DNA of 34,055 nucleotides from DASTRU01 sp035761045 (GTDB taxonomy: Bacteria; Pseudomonadota; Gammaproteobacteria; Burkholderiales; Burkholderiaceae_E), in the NCBI GenBank assembly GCA_035761045.1, contig DASTRU010000272.1:1-34055 (forward strand). The letters are read 5' to 3'. Below, in pieces: positions 25,058 to 33,357 of the stretch. The position numbers were made by a program, and so were the translations under genes. Under the pieces are notes generated by a model, which saw only the letters and a list, made by a program, of their open reading frames with translations, had not been told where the DNA came from and did no database searches. Each line of letters opens with the position of its first letter. The stretch's first letter is position 1.

Positions 25058-25965
25058 CGCGGCGCGGCTCCTTTCTTGCCCTTGACGGGGGCCGTGCTTT
25101 CGCCAGGCGATGGCGGCGGCGGAGGTGGCGCGCCGGTTTCATAACGCACCACGAGCAGTTGCGACGCGCGCGCCACGCCCGCGGTCGGCGCGCAAATCAC
25201 TTTCGCGAATTGATTGGCGGCGGTTCGATCCACCGTCGCCACCGTCGCGACCGCGAGACCGGGCGGATACACGCCGTCGATGCCCGAAGTGACGAGCCGA
25301 TCGCCCGGTTGAATGTCCGCGTTCGCCGCGAGATAACGCACTTCGATGGAATTAGGCGCTTGGCCGCCGTAGGCGACGGCTCGTAATCCGTTGCGCAACA
25401 CTTGCACCGGAATCGACAGATCGCGGTCCGTCACCAACGCGACTTCCGAGGTGAACGGAAACGTGCGCACGACTTGCCCGAGCACGCCGCGTTCGTCGAT
25501 CGCCGGATAACCGGGCCGCAAGCCGTGTTGCGAACCACGGTCGATCACCACCTTGCGCGAGAACGGGTCGCGCGCGTCGTACAACACTTGCGCGAAGGTC
25601 GCGGGCGCGCCGACGCGTTCCTTGGCATCGAGCAAGCGCCGCAGTTGCGCGTTCTCGGCGGCGAGATGCGCGGCTTGTTGCAAGGTTTGCGCATCGACCA
25701 AACGGGCGTTGCGCAAGCGCTCGTTTTCTTCGCGTAGCGTGGTTTGATCGCTAAAGAATGTGTATACGCCCATCACGACATCGCGTGGCAACAGCGCGAT
25801 TCGTTGAACCGGATACAACCCCGTGGCCACCACCTCGCGCACGCGGCCGAGCGTCGCATAACGCGCATCGGCCAACAGCAAGCCAACGGCGAGCAGCGAG
25901 AACAGCACGAGCCGAACGCGCGCGCTCGGCCCTTGCTTGAAGAATGGCGGAGGGCTGTACTCCAT
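25054..25965 (-). CDS. mreC: MreC, rod-shape-determining periplasmic scaffold protein
   Basis: This is a 303-residue bitopic protein. It begins MEYSPPPFFKQGPSARVRL, the usual betaproteobacterial MreC start. One membrane segment follows at about 19-36, then a coiled coil at about 70-108 and a periplasmic beta domain with YPAIDERGVLGQVV and PGDRLVTSGIDGVYPPG. A Pro-rich and Lys-rich tail ends the protein. MreC links cytoplasmic MreB with PBP2 and activates it. It follows mreB by 27 bases and overlaps mreD by four. Confidence 0.94.
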   Translation of the reverse strand: MEYSPPPFFKQGPSARVRLVLFSLLAVGLLLADARYATLGRVREVVATGLYPVQRIALLPRDVVMGVYTFFSDQTTLREENERLRNARLVDAQTLQQAAHLAAENAQLRRLLDAKERVGAPATFAQVLYDARDPFSRKVVIDRGSQHGLRPGYPAIDERGVLGQVVRTFPFTSEVALVTDRDLSIPVQVLRNGLRAVAYGGQAPNSIEVRYLAANADIQPGDRLVTSGIDGVYPPGLAVATVATVDRTAANQFAKVICAPTAGVARASQLLVVRYETGAPPPPPPSPGESTAPVKGKKGAAPR

Positions 25966-25992
25966 CGCCGCCCGTGCCGTACGAGGTGGCCG

Positions 25993-27036
25993 TTACTCGG
26001 AGGTAAAGATGGAGCCGAGCTTGTCCATACGCTCGAGCGCCATGCCGGAGCCGCGCGCCACGCAAGTCAGCGGATCTTCGGCGACGACCACAGGCAAGCC
26101 GGTTTCTTCCATGAGCAGACGATCGAGGTCGCGCAATAACGCGCCACCGCCCGTCAACATCATGCCGCGCTCGGCGATGTCGGCGCCAAGTTCGGGCGGT
26201 GTTTGTTCAAGCGCGCTCTTGACGGCCGAGACGATGCTATTGAGCGGATCGGTCAGCGCTTCAAGAATTTCATTACTACTAATAGTGAAGCTGCGCGGAA
26301 TGCCTTCGGACAAATTGCGGCCCTTGACTTCCATCTCGCGCACTTCGGAACCCGGAAAGGCGGAGCCGATTTCTTTCTTAATGAGTTCGGCCGTCGGCTC
26401 GCCAATCAACATGCCGTAGTTGCGGCGGATGTAATTGATGATGGCTTCGTCGAACTTATCGCCGCCGACGCGCACGCTGCCTTTGTAAACCATGCCGCCT
26501 AAGCTGATGACGCCGACTTCGGTCGTACCGCCGCCGATATCGACCACCATCGAACCGCTGGCTTCGCTCACGGGCAAACCCGCGCCAATCGCGGCCGCCA
26601 TCGGCTCCTCGATTAAGTACACCTGCGACGCGCCCGCGCCTAAGGCCGATTCGCGAATCGCGCGACGCTCGACCTGCGTCGAACCGCAAGGCACGCAAAT
26701 GATGATCCGCGGATTAGGCGCGAAGATGCTGCCCGGGTGGACCATCTTGATGAATTGCTTAAGCATTTGTTCCGTCACCGTGAAGTCGGCGATGACGCCG
26801 TCTTTCATCGGACGAATGGCTTCGATGTTGCCGGGCACCTTGCCAAGCATTTGCTTGGCTTCCTTACCCACGGCGCAAATCGTTTTCTTGCCGTTGGGTC
26901 CGCCTTCTTGGCGAATCGCAACGACGGAAGGCTCGTCGAGCACGATGCCTTTGGCGCGGACGTAGATCAGGGTGTTGGCGGTTCCGAGGTCGATCGCGAG
27001 ATCGTTCGAGAAGTACTTGGTAAGAAAACCGAGCAT
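25993..27036 (-). CDS. mreB: MreB, actin-like cell-shape protein
   Basis: This is a 347-residue actin-like ATPase that forms membrane filaments guiding elongation. Nucleotide-binding motifs are intact: DLAIDLGTANTLIY at residues 12-25 (phosphate 1) and VVDIGGGTTEVGVISLGG near residue 160 (phosphate 2); LTGGGALLRDLD is near the C-terminus. The N-terminal MLGFLTKYFSND is the amphipathic membrane anchor and fixes the start at 27036; the upstream in-frame ATG at 27063 would spoil it. It is the first gene of the leftward mreBCD-mrdA-rodA run and is divergent from gatC. Confidence 0.96.
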   Translation of the reverse strand: MLGFLTKYFSNDLAIDLGTANTLIYVRAKGIVLDEPSVVAIRQEGGPNGKKTICAVGKEAKQMLGKVPGNIEAIRPMKDGVIADFTVTEQMLKQFIKMVHPGSIFAPNPRIIICVPCGSTQVERRAIRESALGAGASQVYLIEEPMAAAIGAGLPVSEASGSMVVDIGGGTTEVGVISLGGMVYKGSVRVGGDKFDEAIINYIRRNYGMLIGEPTAELIKKEIGSAFPGSEVREMEVKGRNLSEGIPRSFTISSNEILEALTDPLNSIVSAVKSALEQTPPELGADIAERGMMLTGGGALLRDLDRLLMEETGLPVVVAEDPLTCVARGSGMALERMDKLGSIFTSE

Positions 27037-27253
27037 GACCGACTTTCGCGGCGTGTGCCGCACTGTTCGTTAATGACAGTTAAGCGCGACCGCGGCGCTT
27101 AAGCGATTAAGGGGCGTTAATGCCCTTCGTCGAACGCCTTGAAAAAGCGGTCGTGATGATAACCTAAGGCTCACGCGCGCCTTCTCGGGCGCGTGCTGTT
27201 TTCTACCCTCGGAAACTTACCCGAGGTCATCGCGTACCACCGATAACTCGCCT
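27037..27253. promoter_or_regulatory. Divergent mreB-gatC control region
   Basis: This 217-base region must hold the leftward mreB promoter and the rightward gatC promoter. It is locally richer in TTAA than its surroundings (five copies between 27070 and 27120). A TTGAAA at 27139-27144 and GATAAC at 27158-27163 resemble promoter hexamers facing gatC, but their 13-base spacing is poor. Two hairpins lie just before gatC and are listed separately. Individual promoters cannot be placed with confidence. Confidence 0.5.
27172..27226 (+). promoter_or_regulatory. Two tandem hairpins in the gatC leader
   Basis: The first hairpin pairs CACGCGC (27172-27178) with GCGCGTG (27189-27195) and is followed by TTTT at 27199-27202. 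The second pairs CCTCGG (27207-27212) with CCGAGG (27221-27226). Both lie within 85 bases upstream of the gatC start and would be in its leader RNA if transcription begins before 27172. The first resembles a weak terminator, so attenuation is possible but unproven. Confidence 0.35.
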
Positions 27254-27541
27254 ATGGCCCTCACGCTCGCTGACGTTCAACGCATTGCGCATCTTGCACG
27301 CATTCACATCACTCCCGACGAGGCGAATCGCACACTCGCGCAACTCAATGACATCTTCGCCATGATCGAGCGCATGCGCGCGGTCAACACCGACGGCATC
27401 GAACCGATGTCGCATCCACTCGGAGGCGCGCAACGCTTACGCGATGACGTCGTGACCGACCAACCCAATCGCGTTGAGACGATGAAAAACGCGCCCGAGG
27501 CCGAGGATGGCCTGTTCCTCGTTCCTAAGGTGATTGAATGA
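27254..27541 (+). CDS. gatC: Glutamyl/aspartyl-tRNA amidotransferase subunit C
   Basis: This is a 95-residue protein. GatC stabilises the GatA-GatB interface of the tRNA-dependent amidotransferase. The N-terminal TLADVQRIAHLARI, the central GIEPMSHPL and the LRDDVV stretch are standard GatC features. The C-terminus LFLVPKVIE is the usual end. The start ATG begins the conserved sequence. It is first in the rightward operon and overlaps gatA as ATGA. Confidence 0.95.
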   Translation: MALTLADVQRIAHLARIHITPDEANRTLAQLNDIFAMIERMRAVNTDGIEPMSHPLGGAQRLRDDVVTDQPNRVETMKNAPEAEDGLFLVPKVIE

Positions 27542-28998
27542 GCGAATTTGCCCACGCCACTGTTGCGCAATTGTCTAAAGCGTTGGCTGACGGCCACGTT
27601 TCGGCGGTTGAGCTCGCGCAACTTTTCCTAAGTCGCGCGCAATCGCGCGGCGACCTCAACGCCTATCTCGACATTCGCCCCGACATCACGCTCGCGCAAG
27701 CGCGCGAGGCCGATGCACGACGCGCGCGTGGTGACGCGACACCGCTTACCGGCGTGCCGATGGCGCATAAGGACATCTTCGTCACGCGCGATTGGCCGAC
27801 CACCGCCGGCTCGAAAATGTTGAAGGACTATATGAGTCCGTTCGACGCCACCGTCGTCGAAAAAATTTCGGCGGCCGGCATGGTCTGCCTCGGCAAACTT
27901 AATTGCGACGAGTTCGCGATGGGTTCGAGCAACGAGAACAGCGCCTACGGCAATGTGTTGAATCCATGGGACGCGAACGCGGTGCCGGGCGGCAGCTCGG
28001 GCGGCTCGTCGGCCGCGGTGGCCGCGCGCATCGCGCCCGCCGCCACGGGCACCGACACGGGCGGATCGATTCGCGAGCCGGCCGCGTTCACTGGCGTGAC
28101 TGGCGTCAAACCCACGTATGGTCGCGCGTCGCGTTACGGCTTAGTCGCGTTCGCGTCGAGCCTCGATCACCCGGGCATCTTCACGCAAACCGCCGAAGAC
28201 GCGGCGTTGTTGTTCAACGCGATGCTAGGGTTTGATCCTAAGGATTCGACGAGTGTCGACCGGCCCAACGAAGATTTCACGCGCGACTTAGGCATGTCGT
28301 TGAAGGGTGTGCGCGTTGGCGTGCCAAAGGAATTTTTCGGCGAGGGCTTGCAGCCCGACGTGGAAGCCGCCGTGCGCGAGGCGCTCAAGGAATACGAACG
28401 CTTAGGCGCCACGCTCGTCGAGATTGAATTGCCGACCGCCGCCTTAGGCATTCCGGTGTATTACGTGATCGCGCCAGCCGAAGCATCGAGCAACCTCAGT
28501 CGATTCGACGGCGTGCGGTACGGGCATCGCGCGAAGCAGTACACCGACTTGATCGACATGATTAAAAAGTCACGCGCCGAAGGGTTTGGCGACGAACCCA
28601 AGCGCCGCATCTTGATCGGCAGCTACGTGCTCTCGCACGGGTATTACGACGCCTACTACATCAAGGCTCAGCAAGTTAGACGCTTGATCGCCGACGAATT
28701 TCAGCGCGCGTTCACGCAATGCGACGTGATCGCCGGGCCAGTAACGACAAGCGTCGCCTTCGATTTCGGCGAGAAGGCGGCGGACCCGATCGCGATGTAT
28801 CTGTCCGACCTCTACACCATCCCCGCCGACTTGACTGGCGTGCCGGCGCTGAGCATTCCCTGCGGCTTCGGCGCCAAGGGCCGGCCGGTGGGTTTGCATT
28901 TGATGGCGAATCATTTTCAAGAGGCCAAGCTGCTCGGCATCGCGCATCAATATCAACGCGCGACGGATTGGCATCGGCGTTTGCCGAACGGCTGCTGA
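27538..28998 (+). CDS. gatA: Glutamyl/aspartyl-tRNA amidotransferase subunit A
   Basis: This is a 486-residue amidase-family subunit that releases ammonia from glutamine for amidation of misacylated Glu-tRNA(Gln) or Asp-tRNA(Asn). The amidase triad is visible as K78 (MAHKDIF), S153 in GGSSGGSS and S177 in DTGGSIREPA. Length is normal. It overlaps gatC by four bases. The usual next gene, gatB, is displaced by 2.25 kb because two other genes lie between. The C-terminal end looks intact, so the insertion did not break gatA. Confidence 0.96.
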   Translation: MSEFAHATVAQLSKALADGHVSAVELAQLFLSRAQSRGDLNAYLDIRPDITLAQAREADARRARGDATPLTGVPMAHKDIFVTRDWPTTAGSKMLKDYMSPFDATVVEKISAAGMVCLGKLNCDEFAMGSSNENSAYGNVLNPWDANAVPGGSSGGSSAAVAARIAPAATGTDTGGSIREPAAFTGVTGVKPTYGRASRYGLVAFASSLDHPGIFTQTAEDAALLFNAMLGFDPKDSTSVDRPNEDFTRDLGMSLKGVRVGVPKEFFGEGLQPDVEAAVREALKEYERLGATLVEIELPTAALGIPVYYVIAPAEASSNLSRFDGVRYGHRAKQYTDLIDMIKKSRAEGFGDEPKRRILIGSYVLSHGYYDAYYIKAQQVRRLIADEFQRAFTQCDVIAGPVTTSVAFDFGEKAADPIAMYLSDLYTIPADLTGVPALSIPCGFGAKGRPVGLHLMANHFQEAKLLGIAHQYQRATDWHRRLPNGC

Positions 28999-29024
28999 TT
29001 GACCAACGGACGGAAGGAATCAAG

Positions 29025-30224
29025 ATGTATTCGGACGCTGAATTGGAGGCCATGCTTTCAAGCTTGGAGTCCGACCTTGTGGAGCGGAAGGAATCCTTTA
29101 GCGGCGACGCGCCATCCAAAGTTCGGCAAGCGGTGTGCGCGTTCGCCAATGATTTACCCAATCACGGAACGCCTGGTGTCGTTTTTGTTGGAGCGAAGGA
29201 TGACGGTACGCCGAGCGGGTTACCCATTACCGACGAACTGCTGCAAAAACTTGCGCACATTCGCGACGATGGCAAGACACTGCCCTTACCGACGATTACC
29301 GTGCAGCGCCGAGTACTGCTCGGGCAACCAATCGCTGTCATATGCGTGACGCCGTCCGATGCGCCGCCGGTGCGATACGAAGGGCGTACATGGATACGCG
29401 TTGGCCCAAGGCGTGCCTTGGCCTCGCGCCAAGAAGAACGGGAGCTCAACGAGCGTCGCCGCGCAAAGGATTTGCCGTTCGATCTCGAGCCGCTTCGATT
29501 CGCGAAGATCACCGATCTCAACCGGCTGTTGTTCGAGCAAACATATCTCGCGACGGCGTTCGCTGCGGATGTCATTCAAGCAAACGAACGCACGTATGAA
29601 GAGCGATTGATTTCGTGCCGCATGGTCGATCCGGATGCACAACATCCCACAGTGGTAGGTGCTTTAACGCTGGGTATCGATCCTCTCGATTTAGTGCCGT
29701 GCGCCTACGTGCAATTCCTTCGCATCGCCGGCACCGAGCTGGCTGATCCAATCATCGATGAAGCGCGATTGACCGGACCACTGCCCGATTTGATACGGCG
29801 TATCGATGAAAAATTGCAGGCGCACATCAATGTGGGCGTGGACTTGGTGACGTCGGATACCGAACGGCGTAAGCCGACGTATCCGCTGGCCGCCTTACAG
29901 CAACTCGTTCGCAATGCGGTGATGCACCGTACTTATGAAAGTACTAATGCTCCCATACGCGTGACGTGGTTCGACGATCGCATCGAGATCTTCAATCCGG
30001 GCGGTCCGTATGGAATCGTGACGAAAGCGAATTTTGGCCAGCCGGGGCGCACCGACTATCGCAACCCCAATATTGCCGAAGTACTACGTAACCTGAGTTA
30101 CGTACAGCAATTTGGCGTGGGTATCGCGACGGCGCGACGCTTACTGAGCAGTAACGGGCATCCCGAATTGTTGTTTGATCTTAGTGATCCCAACGGCGTT
30201 ATGGCGATCGTGAGGTGCGCATGA
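29025..30224 (+). CDS. AlbA_2 (Schlafen-type) and GHKL-ATPase two-domain protein
   Basis: This is a 399-residue protein. The N-terminal part (about 8-140) resembles an AlbA_2/Schlafen-type nucleic-acid-binding domain (PF04326), starting VERKESF, then VFVGAKDDG and WIRVGPRRALAS. The C-terminal part (about 280-399) resembles the GHKL-type ATP-binding domain found behind AlbA_2 in COG2865 proteins: an N-box-like LVRNAVMHRTY, then IEIFNPGGPYG and FGVGIATARRLL. The start has a strong Shine-Dalgarno, GGAAGGA at 29012-29018, six bases before the ATG and 26 bases after gatA; a longer frame back to 28719 lies inside gatA. The stop overlaps the ParA-like start (ATGA). Related proteins are annotated as transcriptional regulators or defence-associated; the role here is unknown. 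Confidence 0.8.
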   Translation: MYSDAELEAMLSSLESDLVERKESFSGDAPSKVRQAVCAFANDLPNHGTPGVVFVGAKDDGTPSGLPITDELLQKLAHIRDDGKTLPLPTITVQRRVLLGQPIAVICVTPSDAPPVRYEGRTWIRVGPRRALASRQEERELNERRRAKDLPFDLEPLRFAKITDLNRLLFEQTYLATAFAADVIQANERTYEERLISCRMVDPDAQHPTVVGALTLGIDPLDLVPCAYVQFLRIAGTELADPIIDEARLTGPLPDLIRRIDEKLQAHINVGVDLVTSDTERRKPTYPLAALQQLVRNAVMHRTYESTNAPIRVTWFDDRIEIFNPGGPYGIVTKANFGQPGRTDYRNPNIAEVLRNLSYVQQFGVGIATARRLLSSNGHPELLFDLSDPNGVMAIVRCA

Positions 30225-31255
30225 CGATTCCAGTTCTCACCTTTTTCAACAACAAGGGCGGCGTGGGCAAAACGTCGCTCGTCTACCACTTGAGCTGGAT
30301 GTGGGCTGAATTGGGTATTTCGGTGCTCGTCGTGGATTGCGATCCGCAAGCGAATCTAACATCGGCGTTTCTCGACGAGGACGCGTTGTTGGACGTGTGG
30401 TCGGACGATACGCACGATGCAACCACTATTTATCGCGCGATCAAGCCGTTGACGGCAGTGGGCGATATCAAACCGGCGGTATTGCGAACGATTGATCCTT
30501 GCCTCCACTTGATTCCTGGCGATCTCGCGTTGTCTAGCTTTGAAGATCACCTGTCCGAGTATTGGGGCAAGTTGCTTGACGAGAGTCAGCGCGAGCGTGC
30601 GTTCTACGTCATGTCGGCGTTTTGGCGTACGGCGCAAGCATCGGCCAAGGCGTGTGGTGCTCAAATTATTTTGTTTGACGTAGGGCCAAATCTCGGCGCT
30701 ATTAATCGATCGGCTCTGATCTCATCGGACTTTATTGTCGTGCCGCTAGTCGCGGATTTGTTCTCGCTACAAGGACTGCGAAATTTGGGGCCAGCGGTGC
30801 GCCGGTGGCGCGACGATTGGTCCATGCGGAAGTGCTCTTGGACGACTCCCTCCATCGAATTGCCGCTTGGATCAATCGCACCGCTTGGCTATATCGCCTT
30901 ACAACACGACATACGCTTGTCGCGACCTGTGAAAGCGTATAGCCGTTGGTTAAAACGTATTCCGGGTGACTACCGTACATTCGTGCTGGCCGAGTCGACG
31001 GCGCTGGACGAAAACCTCGCTATTGAAAACGACCAGCATTGCCTCGCGCAGCTCAAGCACTATCGCAGTTTGATGCCGATGGCGCAGGAGGCGCGAAAGC
31101 CAATATTTCAACTTCGCCCCGCGGATGGCGCGATTGGCGCGCATTTGACCGCGGTGAGTGCCGCCCGCATGGACTTCGACCGTCTCGCCAAAATAGTTGA
31201 CGATCGCATGAAGCAACATCTCGCGGCACGGTTATCCAATCGGAGTACTAAATGA
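30221..31255 (+). CDS. ParA-like P-loop ATPase (no ParB nearby)
   Basis: This is a 344-residue ATPase of the ParA/MinD (SIMIBI) class. The deviant Walker A is K12-GGVGK17-T, followed by switch I DCDPQANLT (39-47) and a Walker B-like ILFDVGPNLG. Such ATPases dimerise on ATP and often bind DNA or membrane. Plasmid partition is unlikely because no ParB gene or centromere-like repeat is visible. The C-terminal third, with PIFQLRPADGAIGAHL, is unlike standard Soj proteins. I chose the ATG at 30221 in the ATGA overlap; a GTG two codons earlier is also possible. The stop overlaps the gatB start (ATGA), so it is coupled on both sides. Codon use is somewhat more AT-rich than in gatA or gatB. Confidence 0.82.
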   Translation: MTIPVLTFFNNKGGVGKTSLVYHLSWMWAELGISVLVVDCDPQANLTSAFLDEDALLDVWSDDTHDATTIYRAIKPLTAVGDIKPAVLRTIDPCLHLIPGDLALSSFEDHLSEYWGKLLDESQRERAFYVMSAFWRTAQASAKACGAQIILFDVGPNLGAINRSALISSDFIVVPLVADLFSLQGLRNLGPAVRRWRDDWSMRKCSWTTPSIELPLGSIAPLGYIALQHDIRLSRPVKAYSRWLKRIPGDYRTFVLAESTALDENLAIENDQHCLAQLKHYRSLMPMAQEARKPIFQLRPADGAIGAHLTAVSAARMDFDRLAKIVDDRMKQHLAARLSNRSTK

Positions 31256-32718
31256 CATGGGAAGTCGTCATCGGCCTCGAAACGCACACTCAGCTTTCGA
31301 CCGTCAGCAAAATCTTCTCCGGCGCGAGCACTGCGTTTGGCGCGGAGCCCAACACGCAAGCCAGCGTGATCGATCTTGCCTTACCCGGCGTGTTGCCCGT
31401 GCTTAATCGCGGCGCGGTGGAACGCGCGATTCGCTTTGGTTTGGCGGTGGGCGCGACGATCGCGCCGCGCAGCGTGTTCGCGCGGAAAAATTATTTTTAT
31501 CCGGACTTGCCCAAGGGCTATCAAATTAGCCAGTACGAAATTCCGGTCGTGCAAGGCGGATCGCTTAGTTTTGTCGTCGCGCCCAAGGGCGGCGAGCCGT
31601 ACACCAAAACGGTTCGACTAACGCGCGCGCATTTGGAAGAGGATGCTGGCAAGTCCTTGCACGAGGACTATCAGGGCATGTCGGGCATCGACCTCAATCG
31701 CGCGGGCACACCGTTGCTCGAGATCGTGTCCGAGCCCGACATCCGTGTCGCGAATATCAGCGGCGCGGCGGCCGAGGCGGTCGCGTATGCCAAAGCCTTG
31801 CACGCCTTGGTCGTATGGCTGGGCATTTGCGACGGCAATATGCAAGAAGGCTCGTTTCGTTGCGACGCCAACGTGTCGGTGCGACGCGTGGGCCAAGAAC
31901 AATTCGGCACGCGTTGCGAAATCAAGAACCTCAACAGCTTTCGCTTCATGCAACAAGCGATCGAATACGAAGCGCGCCGGCAAATCGAGTTGATCGAAGA
32001 CGGTGGCACGGTCGTGCAAGAAACGCGTTTGTACGACCCCGACCGCGACGAAACCCGCTCGATGCGCAGCAAGGAAGACGCGATGGACTATCGCTACTTC
32101 CCCGATCCCGATTTGCTGCCGCTTGAAATCGCGCCCGATTGGATCGAACGCGTGAAGCGCGACATGCCCGAACTGCCGGGCGCCATGCGCGAACGCTTCG
32201 TGCGCGATTACGGCTTGCCCGAATACGACGCGCAAACGCTGACCGCCGACAAAGCCGTCGCGCACTATTTCGAAGCCGTGGCGCGCGAGGTGGCCGATAA
32301 AAAAATCGCCGCTAATTGGGTAATGGGCGAAGTCTCGGCCGCGTTGAACGCGGAATCGCTCACGATCGATCGCGCGCCCGTTTCGCCCGCGCAATTGGCC
32401 GGCCTCATCGCGCGCGTGCTTGATGGAACCATCAACGGTAAAACCGCGAAGGATGTGTTCGCGGCGTTGTGGAAGCGCGAGGCCGAAACGGCCGACGCCG
32501 TCATCGACGCGCGGGGCTTGCGTCAAATCAGCGATACCGGCGCGATCGAGAAAATCATTGACGACGTGTTGGCCGCCAATCCCGGGCCCGTCGCGGAATT
32601 TCGCGCGGGTAAGGACAAGGCTTTCAATTCCTTAGTCGGTCAAGCGATGAAAGCGACGAAGGGCAAGGCCAACCCCCAACAAGTCAACGAGATCTTGCGG
32701 CGCAAACTAACGAGCTAA
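31252..32718 (+). CDS. gatB: Glutamyl/aspartyl-tRNA amidotransferase subunit B
   Basis: This is a 488-residue protein. GatB binds the misacylated tRNA and activates the acyl group in the GatCAB complex. The N-terminus WEVVIGLETHTQL is the family signature, followed by FYPDLPKGYQISQYE, GIDLNRAGTPLLEIVSEPD and the C-terminal YqeY-like tail domain (ends KGKANPQQVNEILRRKL). It starts in an ATGA overlap with the ParA-like gene rather than with gatA. It overlaps the opposing yqgE-like gene by 12 bases at the tail. Confidence 0.96.
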   Translation: MTWEVVIGLETHTQLSTVSKIFSGASTAFGAEPNTQASVIDLALPGVLPVLNRGAVERAIRFGLAVGATIAPRSVFARKNYFYPDLPKGYQISQYEIPVVQGGSLSFVVAPKGGEPYTKTVRLTRAHLEEDAGKSLHEDYQGMSGIDLNRAGTPLLEIVSEPDIRVANISGAAAEAVAYAKALHALVVWLGICDGNMQEGSFRCDANVSVRRVGQEQFGTRCEIKNLNSFRFMQQAIEYEARRQIELIEDGGTVVQETRLYDPDRDETRSMRSKEDAMDYRYFPDPDLLPLEIAPDWIERVKRDMPELPGAMRERFVRDYGLPEYDAQTLTADKAVAHYFEAVAREVADKKIAANWVMGEVSAALNAESLTIDRAPVSPAQLAGLIARVLDGTINGKTAKDVFAALWKREAETADAVIDARGLRQISDTGAIEKIIDDVLAANPGPVAEFRAGKDKAFNSLVGQAMKATKGKANPQQVNEILRRKLTS

Positions 32719-33357
32719 TGAGTAGGAGTACAACGACGCCAACTTCGGTGCGCGCAAGCTCGCGTGAACCAAGCTGGCGTCGTCGTGCAATTCATCCCAC
32801 AGGTCGCTAACGTCCTTGCGTAACGCAAGCTCCGGCGAAATCGGCAGCACTTCCCACAAACCGCGCTCCAACTCCGCATCCAACTCACCCGGACGCCACA
32901 CCACGTTGCCGACGTAATACCGCGCGTCGTTCGGTGATTTTTCGATGATCGCGTCGATCGTGTTGACGTGCAGAACAAAGAACAGGTTCTGGCCGAAATC
33001 AACCACGCCTTCGCTCGTCGCGGGCGCGGACTGCGTCAAGCACGAGACGGCGGTGCGCGACATCGGTCCACCAAAAAACACGTTTTCCTCGACGTGCTTG
33101 GACGGTTCATGCTGGGGAAACAACGCGGCGAGCGTGCTGCTCGTCTTGCGGTTCAAGATCACGCCGACATGCATTTGATTGCCGATTGGCCGTGCGATCA
33201 ACACCGTGCGGGAGTACACCGGATCCACCAACCGATCGGTCGCCACCAGCATGACCGGCTCGCGACTATGGTCGGGCGCGTCGGCGCTTAGGACGGGTGC
33301 GGCGAGGAGAGCGCACACGGTGGCCAACATCCATCGAGCAATATTTGAGCACTGCAT
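32707..33357 (-). CDS. YqgE/AlgH family protein with signal peptide
   Basis: This is a 216-residue protein of the DUF179 (YqgE/AlgH) family. The family core is recognisable from VDPVYSRTVLIARPIGNQMHVGVILNRK, about residues 44-71, through FFGGPMSRTAVSCL and ending with WRPGELDAELERGLWEVLP. Function is unknown in general; P. aeruginosa AlgH affects alginate production. Unlike the usual cytoplasmic members of about 185 residues, this one begins with a hydrophobic segment (WMLATVCALLAAPVLSA) followed by DAPD, a likely signal peptide with cleavage near residue 25. The start at 33357 is supported by GGGAGG (33363-33368), five bases away. It is convergent with gatB. Confidence 0.83.
   Translation of the reverse strand: MQCSNIARWMLATVCALLAAPVLSADAPDHSREPVMLVATDRLVDPVYSRTVLIARPIGNQMHVGVILNRKTSSTLAALFPQHEPSKHVEENVFFGGPMSRTAVSCLTQSAPATSEGVVDFGQNLFFVLHVNTIDAIIEKSPNDARYYVGNVVWRPGELDAELERGLWEVLPISPELALRKDVSDLWDELHDDASLVHASLRAPKLASLYSYSLAR

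Noticed and set aside
28719..29024. Upstream extension of the AlbA_2 protein to 28719
   Set aside because: It lies inside gatA in another frame. A good ribosome binding site precedes the ATG at 29025.
30221..31255. ParA-like gene as a sign of an integrated plasmid or plasmid partition locus
   Set aside because: There is no parB, replication gene, parS-like repeat or integrase. The gene is embedded in the gat operon with coupled start and stop codons.
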